From assembly GCA_003819975.1 (NCBI GenBank), contig RPPU01000087.1, positions 1 to 11,214 on the forward strand: DNA of 11,214 nt. The letters run 5' to 3'. The DNA comes from Desulfobacteraceae bacterium. GTDB lineage: Bacteria > Desulfobacterota > DSM-4660 > Desulfatiglandales > HGW-15. Shown piece by piece: positions 1 to 5,731 of this stretch. The translations under genes and the position numbers were made by a program. Below the pieces are notes generated by a model, which saw only the letters and a program-made list of their open reading frames with translations, ran no database searches and had not been told where the DNA came from. How positions within the stretch are numbered: position 1 is the stretch's first letter; each line of letters begins with the position of its first letter.

Positions 1-822
1 GTGCGCGGCGTGACCGAGCAGGTGCTGGCGGTTCGGGAAAAGGTTCGCATCAAACAGGGCCGCATGTTCCGACCCGGCCTGGCCGAGCTGGTGGTGGGCG
101 GCAATGTGCAAAGACTTTTTAAGGGTTTTGAACTCGGGTCGGAAATCAAGTTCGGCGGCACAACCTGGAGCGTGGTCGGTATTCTGGATGGGGGCGGCAC
201 TGCGTTTGATTCGGAGATCTGGTGCGACAGCGTGGTGCTCAACCAAACCTACCAGCGGCCCGAAGCAATGTACCAGTCGGTCACGGCCCGGCTGACAACA
301 CCGGAAGAATTCCAGCGCTTCAAGGACAGCCTGACCCAAGACCCGCGGCTGAATCTTCAGGCCGAGCGGGAAATAGACTATTACCGCAAACAGTCCGGCA
401 TGATCTCCGATATGATCAAGATTTTGGGGTTTCTGGTGGCCGGGATCATGGCGATCGGCGCGGTCATCGGCGCCCTCAACACCATGTATGCTTCCATTTC
501 GAGCCGCGCGCGGGAGATCGGCACCATACGGGCCATGGGGTTCCGGGGGGGCAGCGTGGTGATCTCTTTTGTCGTGGAGTCCATGTTGATTGCTTTGGCG
601 GGCGGGCTAATCGGTTGCGTTTTGATTTACCCCATGAACGGGTTCACGGCCTCAACCCTTAATTTTCAGACTTTTTCACATCTCTCGTTCGCTTTTCGCA
701 TTACGCCGGGACTCATGGGTTGGGGGCTGGTTTTCAGCTTGGTCATGGGTTTCTTGGGCGGGTTGCCGCCGGCTATGCGCGCGGTGCGCATGCCCATTGT
801 TTCGGCTTTGCGGGCGTTGTGA
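1..822 (+). CDS. FtsX/MacB-family ABC transporter permease, C-terminal part (5' end outside window)
   Basis: The reading frame is open from base 1 to the TGA at 820-822, so this is the last ~273 residues of a longer protein. A soluble extracytoplasmic segment (about residues 1-138) is followed by three hydrophobic membrane segments at about 141-163, 185-212 and 237-257. The segment after the first helix, with REIGTIRAMGFRGG at about 171-184, is the conserved cytoplasmic loop of FtsX-like permeases (MacB/LolCE type), and the tail MRAVRMPIVSALRAL is the usual C-terminus. Such permeases act in the inner membrane with an ABC ATPase and use ATP to drive periplasmic conformational change (lipoprotein release, macrolide or peptide export, or cell-division signalling) rather than classical import. 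The partner ATPase would be expected upstream, outside the window. The family is clear; the substrate cannot be read from this fragment. Confidence 0.88.
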   Translation: MRGVTEQVLAVREKVRIKQGRMFRPGLAELVVGGNVQRLFKGFELGSEIKFGGTTWSVVGILDGGGTAFDSEIWCDSVVLNQTYQRPEAMYQSVTARLTTPEEFQRFKDSLTQDPRLNLQAEREIDYYRKQSGMISDMIKILGFLVAGIMAIGAVIGALNTMYASISSRAREIGTIRAMGFRGGSVVISFVVESMLIALAGGLIGCVLIYPMNGFTASTLNFQTFSHLSFAFRITPGLMGWGLVFSLVMGFLGGLPPAMRAVRMPIVSALRAL

Positions 823-829
823 GGTAACT

Positions 830-1050
830 CACCACAGAGGCGCAGAGTTCACAGAGATTAATTTCTTTTTTGTTTTTGACTGAGAGGATCAAAAACAAAA
901 ATCAATCTGCCTCACAGACATTGAGAATTTCGGCGAAGCCGTTGAGTTATTTCTTTTTGCCGACCTCTCAACACAACAGTTTTATGAATCTAAAAACTGT
1001 TTTGGTAAAAAGAAAAAAAGTCACTCTGTGTCCTCTGTGCCTCTGTGGTG
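830..1050. repeat. 221-bp element bounded by 27-bp inverted repeats (E1), with internal hairpins
   Basis: The ends 830-856 (CACCACAGAGGCGCAGAG...) and 1024-1050 are inverted copies matching at 24 of 27 positions. Inside are a perfect 13-bp hairpin (867-879 with 889-901, 9-nt loop), a perfect 9-bp hairpin (975-983 with 993-1001, 9-nt loop) and a small CGGC-gaa-GCCG hairpin (931-941). Neither long hairpin is followed by a T-run, so they are not obvious terminators. The left end starts 7 nt after the permease stop, and the right end lies 24 nt before the next ATG. No coding frame is convincing. The structure is MITE-like, but I see no clear target-site duplication. Confidence 0.7.
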
Positions 1051-1074
1051 AAAATTATTTTTGAGGTTTAAAGA

Positions 1075-2043
1075 ATGGAATCAAACCCTTTTGGGTTGGT
1101 CAGAACATCATGCCAAGCAGTGGCGGAGCAGTCCTCTCATGTAAAAATCGATCATGCCCGGCTGGCGGCTTATGCCCGGGAATTGCCCCTGGCGCAAATT
1201 CAGGCTCCGGAGCTCGATCCCGGCACGCATTACCTGGGGCACGGCGAAGGAACCGCTGCTTTTTTCGTCACCCTGGATGCGATCAATTTCGGGTCGGGTT
1301 ATTTTCCGCATTTGAAAAAGCGTCCCGGCTTGTCAGGGTACTTTACGGTCGCGTCTTCATTAAACGATTATTATAAAGAACACGGCCCGCTTGCGGCGGC
1401 GCAATTGGCCGGACTCTCGGCCGTGGATTGCGCGCGGATATTCGGTCAGTCGCCGGAGAACACACCCGTTATGGAATTAATGGGCCTTTTCAGTAAAGCG
1501 CTGAACGATCTTGGTGCTTATCTTACGCGGCAATTCGAAGGCCGTTTTGGCGCCTTGATCCAAGCGGCTGACGGGTCGGCTGAAGCATTGGTTGAAATCT
1601 TGAAGCAAATGCCTTTTTTCAACGATGTCGAGCAGTATAAAGGTCGGGACGTGCATTTTTTTAAACGGGCCCAGCTTACCGCCGCCGATCTGGCCATTGC
1701 TTTTAACGGCCAAGGTTTGGGGCAATTCCGCGATTTGCATGAGCTCACTATCTTTGCCGAAAATTTGGTGCCGCATGTTTTGCGGATCGATAAGGTATTG
1801 GTTTATGAAGAGTCTTTGGCTGCGCGCATCGATGCGGAAACGTTGATTTTATCCGGATCAGAAGAGGAGATTGAAATCCGGGCGTGCGCGGTGCATGCGG
1901 TCGAGCTGCTGACCCGGGCGTTCCGAAAGGCAGGGCAGAACATCCGGGCTATGGATCTCGATTATCTACTGTGGAACCGCGGCCAGGAACCGCATTACAA
2001 GAAGATCAAACCGCGCCACCGCACACGAACGGTCTTCTATTAA
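1075..2043 (+). CDS. qng1: Queuosine 5'-phosphate N-glycosylase/hydrolase family protein (DUF2419, Qng1)
   Basis: This 322-aa protein is complete and matches the queuosine salvage family (DUF2419; human C9orf64/QNG1), whose members release the base queuine from queuosine-5'-monophosphate for re-use in tRNA modification. Family hallmarks seen here: HYLGHGEGTAAFFVTLDAIN at 52-71 followed by FGSGYFPHLKK; LTIFAENLVPHVLRIDKVL at 224-242; EEIEIRACAVHAVELL at 264-279; and a C-terminal block with MDLDYLLWNRGQ (293-304) ending RHRTRTVFY. A GAGG Shine-Dalgarno at 1063-1066 sits 8 nt before the ATG and supports this start. It appears to be a single-gene unit between two repeat elements. The ENLVP position is, as I recall, usually DNLVP or DYRVP in relatives; here the acidic residue is Glu229. 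It lacks a signal peptide and should be cytosolic. Family assignment is strong; activity is inferred. Confidence 0.9.
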   Translation: MESNPFGLVRTSCQAVAEQSSHVKIDHARLAAYARELPLAQIQAPELDPGTHYLGHGEGTAAFFVTLDAINFGSGYFPHLKKRPGLSGYFTVASSLNDYYKEHGPLAAAQLAGLSAVDCARIFGQSPENTPVMELMGLFSKALNDLGAYLTRQFEGRFGALIQAADGSAEALVEILKQMPFFNDVEQYKGRDVHFFKRAQLTAADLAIAFNGQGLGQFRDLHELTIFAENLVPHVLRIDKVLVYEESLAARIDAETLILSGSEEEIEIRACAVHAVELLTRAFRKAGQNIRAMDLDYLLWNRGQEPHYKKIKPRHRTRTVFY

Positions 2044-2306
2044 CCGCAGACTTCCGCAGAAGAATTTTAGACAGGATTCCCAGTATTTTTTACCGCAGAA
2101 GACGTAATTTCAAAAAATCCTGAAATTACTCCAGGCCTCGGACAGATAGCCGCAGACAAGCAGAGATATTTTTTTCCACCGATTGCGCGTAGTGTAAGAT
2201 GGAACAAGCCCCCGTAGGGTAGGTTGTTTTTCACTTTTTTCCGTTTCGGGGAAAAGTGAAAAAAATAAAAACTTTTGTGCGCTCTGAGTCTCTGCATCCT
2301 GCAGTG
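2044..2306. repeat. Repeat-filled spacer downstream of qng1, including hairpin element E2b (2203-2306)
   Basis: No credible gene lies here. CCGCAGAC/CGCAGAAG-type boxes begin directly at the qng1 stop (2041-2061) and recur near 2092-2102 and 2150-2165. A perfect 9-bp hairpin lies at 2104-2112 with 2121-2129. Element E2b starts with a 23-nt box (2203-2225, containing AACAAGCCCC), runs into a long hairpin (2227-2243 with 2247-2263; 17 pairs including two G-T, TTT loop) and ends with a CTCTG-type box (2282-2306). The same order of parts is seen in the element at 4697-4790. The hairpin is followed by A-rich rather than T-rich DNA on the + strand, so a terminator role is not supported. Confidence 0.6.
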
Positions 2307-2333
2307 AGTTCTTATTCCTCGAACCGGGAAATT

Positions 2334-2421
2334 CACCGCAAAGGACGCCGAGGGACGCAAAGGGAAGAAACAAAAACATATCTTATTTTTTTCTCTGCGA
2401 ACCTCCGCTTCCTCTGCGGTG
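2334..2421. repeat. 88-bp inverted-repeat element (E2a) at the 3' end of the HAD gene
   Basis: The ends 2334-2362 (CACCGCAAAGGACGCC...) and 2393-2421 are inverted copies matching at 23 of 29 positions, around a short AT-rich core. On the minus strand the box starts 6 nt after the HAD stop codon (2428-2430). It belongs to the same CACCRCAGAG-type box family as the elements at 830-1050 and 4764-4790. Confidence 0.6.
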
Positions 2422-2427
2422 AGTTCT

Positions 2428-3072
2428 TTAGTTAAAAATTTCCGACAAACTGTCAATAACCCGATTGCCGTTTTGCCGCAACCGCTCCCCAGTGTTGTGC
2501 CCGCCAGCTATAAGCAAGCAATCCAAACCGAGCCCGGCGGCGACTTCGGCGTCATGATGCGTATCGCCGATCAGAAGCACTTCAGCCGGGGCATATCCGC
2601 TTCTTTGAAGCCATTGTTGCCCGATTTCCAGTTTGCTGTGGGCGTAGATATCGGCCAAGCCCAGAATCTCATTGAAAAATGATTCCAGCCCAAAATGGCA
2701 CACCAATTCCCGCAAGGAGTCCTGGGAATAAGCAGAGAGGACCGATTGTTTTATGCCCAGGGCCTGGATACGGGTTAAAGTTACACGACTATGCGGCTGC
2801 AAGGCATATTGCAAGCGGTGTTTTTCATAAAGGTTTGTGAATTCGACGCTGAGCTTTTCAAAAGAATCCAGATTGAAATCAAAACCGAGATCGCAATAAT
2901 AATCTCGGACCGGGAAACGAAAGCCGGCCCGGTAGGTCTCGAGCGTCACCGAAGGCAACCCGCGCTTCGCGAGCATGGTATTGAGGATTTGAACGGCCAA
3001 TTCGGCGTCGTTAAACAGCGTGCCGTTCCAGTCCCAGAGAATATGTTTGTAGTTTTTTTGAAAAAAGGGCAT
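2428..3072 (-). CDS. HAD-superfamily hydrolase (phosphoglycolate-phosphatase-like), coupled to the antitoxin gene
   Basis: This 214-aa protein has all four HAD motifs: motif I ILWDWNGTL with nucleophile Asp14, motif II Ser113 (SVLSA), motif III Lys147 (HSKLEIG) and motif IV GDTHHD with Asp170 and Asp174. Residues 20-95 form a helical C1-type cap. Length and layout fit small-molecule phosphatases of the Gph type. The usual DxD of motif I is DxN here (Asn16 replaces the proposed acid/base Asp), a variant also found in other HAD proteins. The ATG at 3072 comes 4 nt after the antitoxin TAA (3077-3079) with no Shine-Dalgarno, so translation probably depends on re-initiation. The frame stays open upstream, but the extra residues overlap the antitoxin gene and lie outside the fold; the farthest start there is a TTG. 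Substrate is unknown, as is whether it has a role in the TA operon. Confidence 0.85.
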   Translation of the reverse strand: MPFFQKNYKHILWDWNGTLFNDAELAVQILNTMLAKRGLPSVTLETYRAGFRFPVRDYYCDLGFDFNLDSFEKLSVEFTNLYEKHRLQYALQPHSRVTLTRIQALGIKQSVLSAYSQDSLRELVCHFGLESFFNEILGLADIYAHSKLEIGQQWLQRSGYAPAEVLLIGDTHHDAEVAAGLGLDCLLIAGGHNTGERLRQNGNRVIDSLSEIFN

Positions 3073-3076
3073 TATT

Positions 3077-4075
3077 TTATAATCGCAAATATTTTGCATA
3101 TTCATATGAAATAGGCTCTTGAGGAGCCGTTTCCAGATATCCTTTTTCCTGATGGGAATACTCGCTGATCGCTTTGGCGGTGTAATCCTTGAAATGGTCT
3201 TTAATGTCGGCAAGGATTTTCAGTTCCGTATCCGAGAAAAGGGATAAATAGGGCTCGCTGACGGACAGGAATTTCTCACCAATAAAATCCGAATCCGGGT
3301 AAACAACCTCTTCCATTTCCAGAAATTTGTCGTTAAGGAAAGAAGCCAGAAAGATATCGTATTTATCCGGCACGGGTCCCAAAGGCAAATGGTAATAGGT
3401 CGCGCCGGTTATGCCGGTCGCATATTCCCGGAAATGTTTAAAATCGGCATAGAAAAGATATTTTACGATTTTGGTTTTCAATAATCCGCCTCGGCAAAAG
3501 AAAAGGATGGCATTCAAGAATTTATCGTAATTGAAAGACGCAAATCCCGTAAAGGCGGATTGTTCGGAATTTCCGTACATCTCCTCAATGCAACGATGCA
3601 GGGGAAATTCGTCTCTTGCGAGATCCGTTAAATTTTTTATCAATAATTTCGCGCGTTGTTCCCCAAACAGCTCCGTGTTTTCCTTGATCAGCTTCAGCAT
3701 ATTCCTGGGATCGGATATCAAGCTTAATTGGCCGTCATGGACCCGGTCCTGAAGCGCGCCGTTTTCATAACGGCTGAGCGTGGCTCCGCCCCAGCCCAAC
3801 AAGCGGCCGAGTTCTGCCTGCGAGATGCCGTATTTCATGCGGATTTTTTTAATGTCATCCGGTTGCAGCAGGTTGTGTTTTTTACGATAGATCGTATAGG
3901 CCGCAACCAGCGGGTCGTTTTCGGTTTTGGTTTCCAAAAACGTCTCGCCGCAGGTGTCGCATTTATAAGCCTCATACTCGACCTTGATCGACTCTCCGCG
4001 CACATTGAATTCCCTGGTTTTGAGAATTCTTTCAACCCCGCCTTTTTTCTCGCAAATCGGGCAAAAATTTTTCAT
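3077..4075 (-). CDS. Antitoxin: MqsA-type zinc finger + Xre HTH + Panacea/SocA-like (DUF4065) domain
   Basis: The 332-aa protein has three parts. Residues 1-50 hold CPIC (5-8) and CDTC (39-42), the two CXXC pairs of an MqsA-type zinc domain. Residues about 73-106 form an Xre-type helix-turn-helix (KIRMKYGISQAELGRLLGW...LSRYENG). Residues about 180-325 match the SocA/GepA-like Panacea domain (DUF4065), with KYLFYADFKHF, ITGATYYHLPLGPVP and SEYSHQEKGYLETAPQEPISYEYA. Known roles: the zinc/HTH half binds operator DNA, and Panacea domains neutralise many unrelated toxins. The start at 4075 is chosen because AGGAG (4084-4088) lies 8 nt upstream; the longer frame to 4102 begins with TTG and lacks a site. 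It follows the MqsR-family toxin gene after 57 nt and precedes the HAD gene by 4 nt. A weak internal promoter (TTGGAA-N18-TTATAA, 4093-4122) could give extra antitoxin. Confidence 0.88.
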   Translation of the reverse strand: MKNFCPICEKKGGVERILKTREFNVRGESIKVEYEAYKCDTCGETFLETKTENDPLVAAYTIYRKKHNLLQPDDIKKIRMKYGISQAELGRLLGWGGATLSRYENGALQDRVHDGQLSLISDPRNMLKLIKENTELFGEQRAKLLIKNLTDLARDEFPLHRCIEEMYGNSEQSAFTGFASFNYDKFLNAILFFCRGGLLKTKIVKYLFYADFKHFREYATGITGATYYHLPLGPVPDKYDIFLASFLNDKFLEMEEVVYPDSDFIGEKFLSVSEPYLSLFSDTELKILADIKDHFKDYTAKAISEYSHQEKGYLETAPQEPISYEYAKYLRL

Positions 4076-4132
4076 CGCTTTAACTCCTGACCTTATAAGC
4101 AAAAAAACAAATATTTTTCCAATACAATTACT

Positions 4133-4495
4133 TTATTTTTTAAACGGATAGACGATTCGTTTTTCAGTATGATGAAACGATAAGCAAACCGGTTTGTCAT
4201 TGCTTGCGAGTTTGATTTTGATGTAAATTTCTTCATTCTCTATTTTTTTGCCGAATTCCCATATTTCCCCGGCATATCCGGGATCGTGATCTTGTTTGGG
4301 GCCGTCTATATAATCCTCACAGACAAGTTTCATGAGTTCGGTTTGTACGTCATATTTGGTTAATCCCATTTCTTCCAAGGTCCTTAGATTTTTTTCTCTG
4401 TCTATGATGGTGATTCCTCTTTTTTGGGCCAGATTTTTAAAAATCCCTAAAAATTTATTTATTATACTTTTTTTATCTAAAGGGTCATTATTCAT
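4133..4495 (-). CDS. mqsR: MqsR-family toxin (RelE-fold mRNA interferase)
   Basis: This 120-aa protein matches MqsR-family toxins, ribosome-independent mRNA interferases. The C-terminal half has the family pattern GPKQDHDPGYAGEIWEFGKK (65-84), IYIKIKLA (90-97) and VCLSFHHTEKRIVYPF (103-118). Against E. coli MqsR, which cleaves mRNA with Lys56, Gln68, Tyr81 and Lys96, Trp79, Tyr91 and SF (106-107) line up; the Gln68 position is Glu80 and the Lys96 position is His108, so the active site resembles the IWEFG...SFH subfamily. The toxin precedes its antitoxin, as in mqsRA. No Shine-Dalgarno precedes the ATG; a good -10 (4502-4507) ends 6 nt upstream, so the message probably starts at the ATG itself. 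The gene is strongly AT-rich compared with the edge genes, suggesting transfer. Family assignment is confident; nuclease activity is inferred. Confidence 0.85.
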   Translation of the reverse strand: MNNDPLDKKSIINKFLGIFKNLAQKRGITIIDREKNLRTLEEMGLTKYDVQTELMKLVCEDYIDGPKQDHDPGYAGEIWEFGKKIENEEIYIKIKLASNDKPVCLSFHHTEKRIVYPFKK

Positions 4496-4501
4496 ATCGG
4501 A

Positions 4502-4530
4502 ATATTATTACCATATGATAAATTTGTCAA
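4502..4530 (-). promoter_or_regulatory. Sigma70-like promoter of the toxin-antitoxin-HAD operon
   Basis: On the minus strand TTGACA (4530-4525) and TAATAT (4507-4502) are separated by exactly 17 bp. The predicted transcription start is at about 4495, the A of the toxin ATG. The -35 is perfect and the -10 matches consensus at four of six positions. Confidence 0.72.
4509..4520. promoter_or_regulatory. Putative TA operator 1 inside the promoter spacer
   Basis: TACCATATGATA is a near-palindrome of the form TAYCA-N2-TGATA, with one mismatch between the arms. It lies wholly within the 17-bp promoter spacer, where bound antitoxin would block RNA polymerase. A better copy lies 29 bp away at 4538-4549. 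Confidence 0.5.
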
Positions 4531-4537
4531 TAATAAA

Positions 4538-4549
4538 TATCATTTGATA
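4538..4549. promoter_or_regulatory. Putative TA operator 2 upstream of the -35
   Basis: TATCATTTGATA has perfect 5-bp arms (TATCA/TGATA) around a TT spacer, just upstream of the -35 at 4525-4530. Its similarity to the copy in the promoter spacer suggests two binding sites for a dimeric HTH antitoxin. It differs from the AACCT-N-AGGTT palindrome known for E. coli MqsA. Confidence 0.5.
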
Positions 4550-4623
4550 ACTATTTTAAATAAATATTTATTGAAATAGACTATTTAATATTAATTATAA
4601 TAAATTTAAAAAATAAATGATGG

Positions 4624-4660
4624 AAAAAATTATTCAGAAACAAAATAGTTACTGAATAAT
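4624..4660 (-). terminator. Possible AT-rich intrinsic terminator downstream of the DUF1848 gene
   Basis: A perfect 9-bp stem (4629-4637 ATTATTCAG with 4652-4660 CTGAATAAT) with a 14-nt loop is followed on the minus strand by a T-run at 4628-4624. A second T-run at 4665-4670 would serve the + strand. The stem is poor in G+C, so efficiency is doubtful. It would separate DUF1848 transcription from the TA promoter. Confidence 0.4.
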
Positions 4661-4696
4661 GGAATTTTTTAGTAGTTACAATCCCGCACGATATGA

Positions 4697-4790
4697 AACA
4701 AGCCCCGCAGGGCCGGTTCTTTTGCTTTTTCGTATCTCCCGAAAAAGCAAAAAAATAATAAACCTCTGTGATCTCCGCGCCTCTGTGGTG
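4697..4790. repeat. Hairpin repeat element E3 at the 3' end of the DUF1848 gene
   Basis: The parts, in order on the + strand, are a 22-nt box (4697-4718, AACAAGCCCCGCAGGG...), a hairpin (4720-4732 with 4740-4752, 13 pairs) and a CTCTGTG...TGGTG box (4764-4790). The last box, read on the minus strand, matches the left end of the element at 830-856 at 25 of 27 positions and starts 15 nt after the DUF1848 stop. The layout repeats that of 2203-2306, although the hairpin stems differ in sequence. Confidence 0.62.
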
Positions 4791-4805
4791 ATACAGTTTT
4801 ACTAT

Positions 4806-5681
4806 TTATAATCCTTCAGAATTCGGATCATGCTTTTGGTAATTCCGCTTGGCCCGTTCCAGGCTGTTGGTGGCATAGCAGTATTTGCAGCCGAATAAAC
4901 AGGTGTCGTAGGCGCCGATATCCTTGCTGACCACGCAACCGCAGGCTTTGCGCTGGGAAGGATCTTTTTTGGGATCCACTTGCAGGCCGAAGACTCCGGA
5001 GATGTAGCGGTCGTCAATACATTTACCGGGCAAGATGCCGTAGGCGGAAAGATCGATCTCCTGGGCGCAACTGAAGAGTTGCATGTGGTTTTCCAAGCCT
5101 ATGCGGCTCAGGGCTCTCATCAAGTCGACCAGGGCGTCGCCTTCACAGGCCTGAATTTCAATACCTTGTTCTCTCAAGGGTTTTAAGCGATTTTGCGCTT
5201 TGCGGTAGAGCTCCACCAAGCTGATGATGCAGCGGGTGGTGTAACCTTGCAGGGCTCGGGCCAATTCCTGAAAGGTTTGCTTGTGAAATTCAATGGGCGT
5301 GCGAATGGTAAGCACAATGGGATCGTAACGCCAGATCACTTTGTGCGGGCCGATCAGCTCGGAGAGCTGTTTGAAACATTCCAGGCTGTTTTCAACAGCC
5401 GGGGTGCCCAGTTCCAGCCAAGAGGGATAATCGAGCAATGTAAATAAAAAGTAGTAGCGATAGCCGCGGGCGTCCAATTCCTTTAAATAGGGCAGGAGCG
5501 GTTTGGGGTTGCGGGTCCAAAAGACGATCAGATCTACGTCTTCGGGCGCAAGAGAGACGCGGGTGCTCTGTCGCGGATTAAAAGGATTGCGCACCACGCA
5601 GAACCCGGCCCGGATACGGTTCATGAACCAGGGGGCGTAAAAAGCGGGAATGTCGGTGCGACGGCTGGCGCTGATGATCAT
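4806..5681 (-). CDS. DUF1848 family protein with C-terminal radical-SAM-like CX3CX2C cluster
   Basis: The 291-aa protein begins MIISASRRTDIPAFYAPWFM, the characteristic DUF1848 N-terminus, so the ATG at 5681 is preferred over an upstream in-frame ATG at 5744, whose extra 21 residues read through a hairpin and repeat DNA. Further family features are DVDLIVFWTRNPKPLLPYL, YYFLFTLLDYP and VIWRYDPIVLT. Near the C-terminus, CGC (247-249) precedes CLFGCKYC at 261-268, a CX3CX2C triad like the [4Fe-4S]-binding motif of radical SAM enzymes but at the opposite end of the chain. The Pfam family is uncharacterised and is described as possibly Fe-S binding; no reaction is known to me. No signal peptide or membrane segment is seen, so it is cytosolic. 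It is a single-gene unit, followed by a repeat box 15 nt after the stop. No convincing Shine-Dalgarno precedes the ATG. Confidence 0.88.
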   Translation of the reverse strand: MIISASRRTDIPAFYAPWFMNRIRAGFCVVRNPFNPRQSTRVSLAPEDVDLIVFWTRNPKPLLPYLKELDARGYRYYFLFTLLDYPSWLELGTPAVENSLECFKQLSELIGPHKVIWRYDPIVLTIRTPIEFHKQTFQELARALQGYTTRCIISLVELYRKAQNRLKPLREQGIEIQACEGDALVDLMRALSRIGLENHMQLFSCAQEIDLSAYGILPGKCIDDRYISGVFGLQVDPKKDPSQRKACGCVVSKDIGAYDTCLFGCKYCYATNSLERAKRNYQKHDPNSEGL

Positions 5682-5706
5682 GGGTATCAACCAAGGTTCA
5701 GGAAGA

Positions 5707-5729
5707 CGGATGATGAGGAACATCATCCG
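5707..5729. promoter_or_regulatory. Perfect 9-bp hairpin in the DUF1848 leader
   Basis: CGGATGATG (5707-5715) and CATCATCCG (5721-5729) form a perfect stem with a 5-nt loop. On the minus strand the hairpin ends 25 nt before the ATG at 5681, so it could fold in the mRNA leader. No T-run follows it. Function is unknown. Confidence 0.4.
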
Positions 5730-5731
5730 GG

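Noticed and set aside
2227..2263. Long hairpin as an intrinsic terminator
   Set aside because: The stem is strong but no T-run follows on either strand. The same holds for the hairpins at 867-901 and 4720-4752.
827..2421. CTCTGTG/CACAGAG repeats as a CRISPR array
   Set aside because: The boxes are irregularly spaced, occur in both orientations, have no unit-length spacers, and no cas genes are present.
2067..2456. Minus-strand open frame of 129 codons (and an overlapping 89-codon frame at 2110-2379)
   Set aside because: The frame runs through the repeat boxes and hairpin of the spacer and overlaps the HAD gene's 3' end. It has no ribosome site and no family features.
3073..3213. 47 extra N-terminal residues for the HAD protein
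   Set aside because: They overlap the antitoxin coding sequence in another frame. The farthest start there is TTG, and the HAD fold begins just after the ATG at 3072.
4076..4102. Longer N-terminus of the antitoxin (start at 4102)
   Set aside because: It begins with TTG and has no Shine-Dalgarno, whereas the ATG at 4075 has AGGAG at 8 nt and starts directly before the zinc-binding cysteines.
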